14,366 bases of DNA. Source: HRBIN30 sp964534275. Its GTDB lineage: Bacteria; Desulfobacterota; Binatia; HRBIN30. Both the position numbers and the translations under genes were made by a program. Within the stretch, counting starts at the first letter, position 1. Every line of letters starts with the position of its first letter. Below are positions 13,516 to 14,366 of this stretch, one piece after another. A model generated the notes under the pieces. The model was not told where the DNA came from and ran no database searches. It worked only from the letters and a program-made list of their open reading frames with translations. The stretch covers positions 1 to 14,366 of the forward strand of contig CAZHQG010000052.1 of assembly GCA_964534275.1 (NCBI GenBank), written 5' to 3'.

Positions 13516-14064
13516 ATGGCCGAAACGAAATCGGAAGACGCGATTGTTGCGCGCAAATGGTGGGTCGATACCACCCGCGCAGAGAAATTCCGCGGCAAGC
13601 GCCCCGCAGGCCCTGCCGGCATGCGTTTTTACGAGGTCGCCCGTGGCTTCGAACAGGAGACTGCCCGCGAACGACTGACCGATAATAACCTGAAGGTGCT
13701 GTTGGCGGCCGAACCGCCCCTCGGGCAATGGAAAGTAGTCCGTTTTGCCGAGCGCAAGTTCCCGGGCGCCGAACTGGATCGCATCAGAAAAATGGTTCGC
13801 TTGCCCCGCTATGCCCGCGGTGTGATTGCCGATCATGGCCGCAGCGTTCGGTTGCTCGTCACCGGCGAGCGCATCGGCGGCCGCATTTTGGAGCTGAACT
13901 TGATCGAGCGCCCTACGTTCGACGCTTGGATCGGCGATGAGTGGGTAGCGGAGCGCGAGTTTCGACACGCGAAGGAAGCGCTGCACGAGCTGCGCCGGCT
14001 GATCCGAGAATACCTGTCTCCGGATTTGATCGAGGAGTACGAGCGAAACCGGCCTGAGGCATAA
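13516..14064 (+). CDS. Conserved-looking hypothetical soluble protein, partner gene of the HExxH protein
   Basis: I do not recognise a family. The product has 182 residues, with no signal peptide, membrane helix or cysteine pair, and is rich in Arg and Glu. The N-terminal half (30-100) alternates short beta-like stretches with basic helices (MRFYEVARGFEQETARERL, then QWKVVRFAERKFPG). The middle (about 105-135) holds VIADHGRSVRLLVTGER and ILELNLIERP, likely a small beta-sheet. The last 40 residues (EFRHAKEALHELRRLIREYL onward) predict as a long amphipathic, charged helix. The gene has a good ribosome binding site and starts three bases after the HExxH gene stop, so the two are co-translated. 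Gene-like codon use and the tight coupling support a real CDS. A role as substrate, regulator or partner of the putative peptidase is only a guess from position. Confidence 0.75.
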   Translation: MAETKSEDAIVARKWWVDTTRAEKFRGKRPAGPAGMRFYEVARGFEQETARERLTDNNLKVLLAAEPPLGQWKVVRFAERKFPGAELDRIRKMVRLPRYARGVIADHGRSVRLLVTGERIGGRILELNLIERPTFDAWIGDEWVAEREFRHAKEALHELRRLIREYLSPDLIEEYERNRPEA

Positions 14065-14130
14065 CGGGAGCAGGCCCGGACGTTGGACGTGGCGTCGGGA
14101 GGCGCAGGCAGGACGGTGACGCGGGGGGCA

Positions 14131-14145
14131 GCGACATCGTGTCGC
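14131..14145. repeat. Tight hairpin downstream of the 13516 gene
   Basis: GCGACA (14131-14136) and TGTCGC (14140-14145) form a perfect 6-bp stem closed by a TCG loop, 66 bp beyond the stop of the preceding gene. It lacks a following T-run. It could end or stabilise the HExxH/unknown transcript, or belong to the palindrome cluster. Confidence 0.35.
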
Positions 14146-14166
14146 GATAGAGTCAACCTTACCCAT

Positions 14167-14212
14167 CGTCGTACCACGCCGTACGCGCGGTTCGTGAACC
14201 GCCCCTACGACG
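14167..14212. repeat. Imperfect palindromic repeat unit (REP-like)
   Basis: The outer arms CGTCGTA (14167-14173) and TACGACG (14206-14212) are exact complements. Inside, GCGGTTC (14187-14193) and GAACCGC (14196-14202) form a perfect 7-bp stem with a GT loop. The left side has a 13-nt bulge and the right side only CCC. The right arm GAACCGCCCCTACG has the look of dispersed intergenic palindromes that open with GTAGGGGCGG. The left arm seems rearranged or decayed. Confidence 0.5.
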
Positions 14213-14234
14213 CCCCGCAATGTCCGTGGTGCAA

Positions 14235-14256
14235 ACGCGGTGATGGGCAACCGCGT
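14235..14256. repeat. Inverted repeat within the palindrome cluster
   Basis: ACGCGG (14235-14240) pairs with CCGCGT (14251-14256) around a 10-nt loop. With one bulged base, GCA (14231-14233) could also pair with TGC (14257-14259). It is a moderate stem, reported mainly because it sits between two stronger palindromes. Confidence 0.3.
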
Positions 14257-14269
14257 GCATGGCATGACG

Positions 14270-14298
14270 GTCGGGGCTCGGCATCGCCGTGCCCCGAC
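14270..14298. repeat. Strong 12-bp hairpin within the palindrome cluster
   Basis: GTCGGGGC (14270-14277) pairs with GCCCCGAC (14291-14298). After one T-T mismatch, CGGC (14279-14282) pairs with GCCG (14286-14289), leaving an ATC loop. Twelve pairs with a single symmetric mismatch make this the most stable structure I find in the window. No T-run follows on either strand. Confidence 0.5.
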
Positions 14299-14366
14299 AC
14301 CACACGGAAACGGGCGTAAACCGTACATACGATCCTGCGCGCCGCCGGCAGGCAATGTAGGGGCGA

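Larger units (their letters stand above)
14065..14366. other. Non-coding right end with a cluster of palindromes
   Basis: No convincing gene is present in these 302 bp; the short open frames have low-complexity, Arg-rich translations. Four to five inverted repeats are packed into the stretch: 14131-14145, 14167-14212, 14235-14256 and 14270-14298, plus a partial arm at 14357-14366. No T-run follows any of them. The density is far above what the coding part shows and suggests a repetitive intergenic element rather than a simple terminator. Confidence 0.55.

Noticed and set aside
13090..14064. Toxin-antitoxin or phage lysis/lysogeny module
   Set aside because: The gene pair is compact and has an ImmA-like member, but there is no XRE repressor, integrase, attachment site or base-composition shift nearby.
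14065..14366. CRISPR array
   Set aside because: The palindromes differ from each other in sequence and spacing; there are no identical direct repeats with regular spacers.

Overview
The window is GC-rich, densely coded chromosomal DNA from a diderm (Gram-negative-type) bacterium. The evidence for an outer membrane is direct: an Omp85 beta-barrel with a C-terminal Phe, a TamB-type protein, a DegP/DegQ-type periplasmic protease and prolipoprotein transferase Lgt. The seven-POTRA Omp85, the gene order and the codon style suggest a deltaproteobacteria-like lineage (Myxococcota, Desulfobacterota or Binatota). That placement is inference; no rRNA or tRNA gene is present to settle it.

Layout. 1-347 (+): 3' end of an MFS transporter. 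348-688: a 341-bp convergent gap with two hairpins and no convincing gene. 689-2086 (-): HtrA/DegP-type serine protease. 2087-2164: a 78-bp divergent promoter region. 2165-6055 (+) tamB-like and 6078-8897 (+) an Omp85 barrel protein, an apparent two-gene operon. 12936 down to 8918 (-): lgt, a TlpA/ResA thioredoxin, an M61-like secreted metallopeptidase and a CorC/HlyC-type CBS membrane protein, all closely spaced or overlapping. This run meets the Omp85 gene tail to tail across 20 bp. 12937-13089: divergent intergenic region with a candidate promoter for the right-hand genes. 13090-13512 (+): small HExxH protein resembling the ImmA/IrrE metallopeptidases. 13516-14064 (+): an unrecognised soluble protein, three bases downstream. 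14065-14366: non-coding, with a cluster of palindromes, one of a repeat-like type.

How the genes work together. Nearly everything between 689 and 12936 concerns the cell envelope. The protease (HtrA), a lipid-bridge or barrel-assembly module (TamB plus a POTRA-rich Omp85), lipoprotein maturation (Lgt), periplasmic thiol chemistry (TlpA-like), a secreted peptidase and an inner-membrane ion-transport-type protein form two facing transcription units. The least explained parts are the length of the POTRA arm, the M61-like protein in the lgt operon, the HExxH/unknown gene pair and the palindrome cluster at the right end. I see no CRISPR array, insertion sequence, phage gene or RNA gene, and no clear new defence or biosynthetic system.
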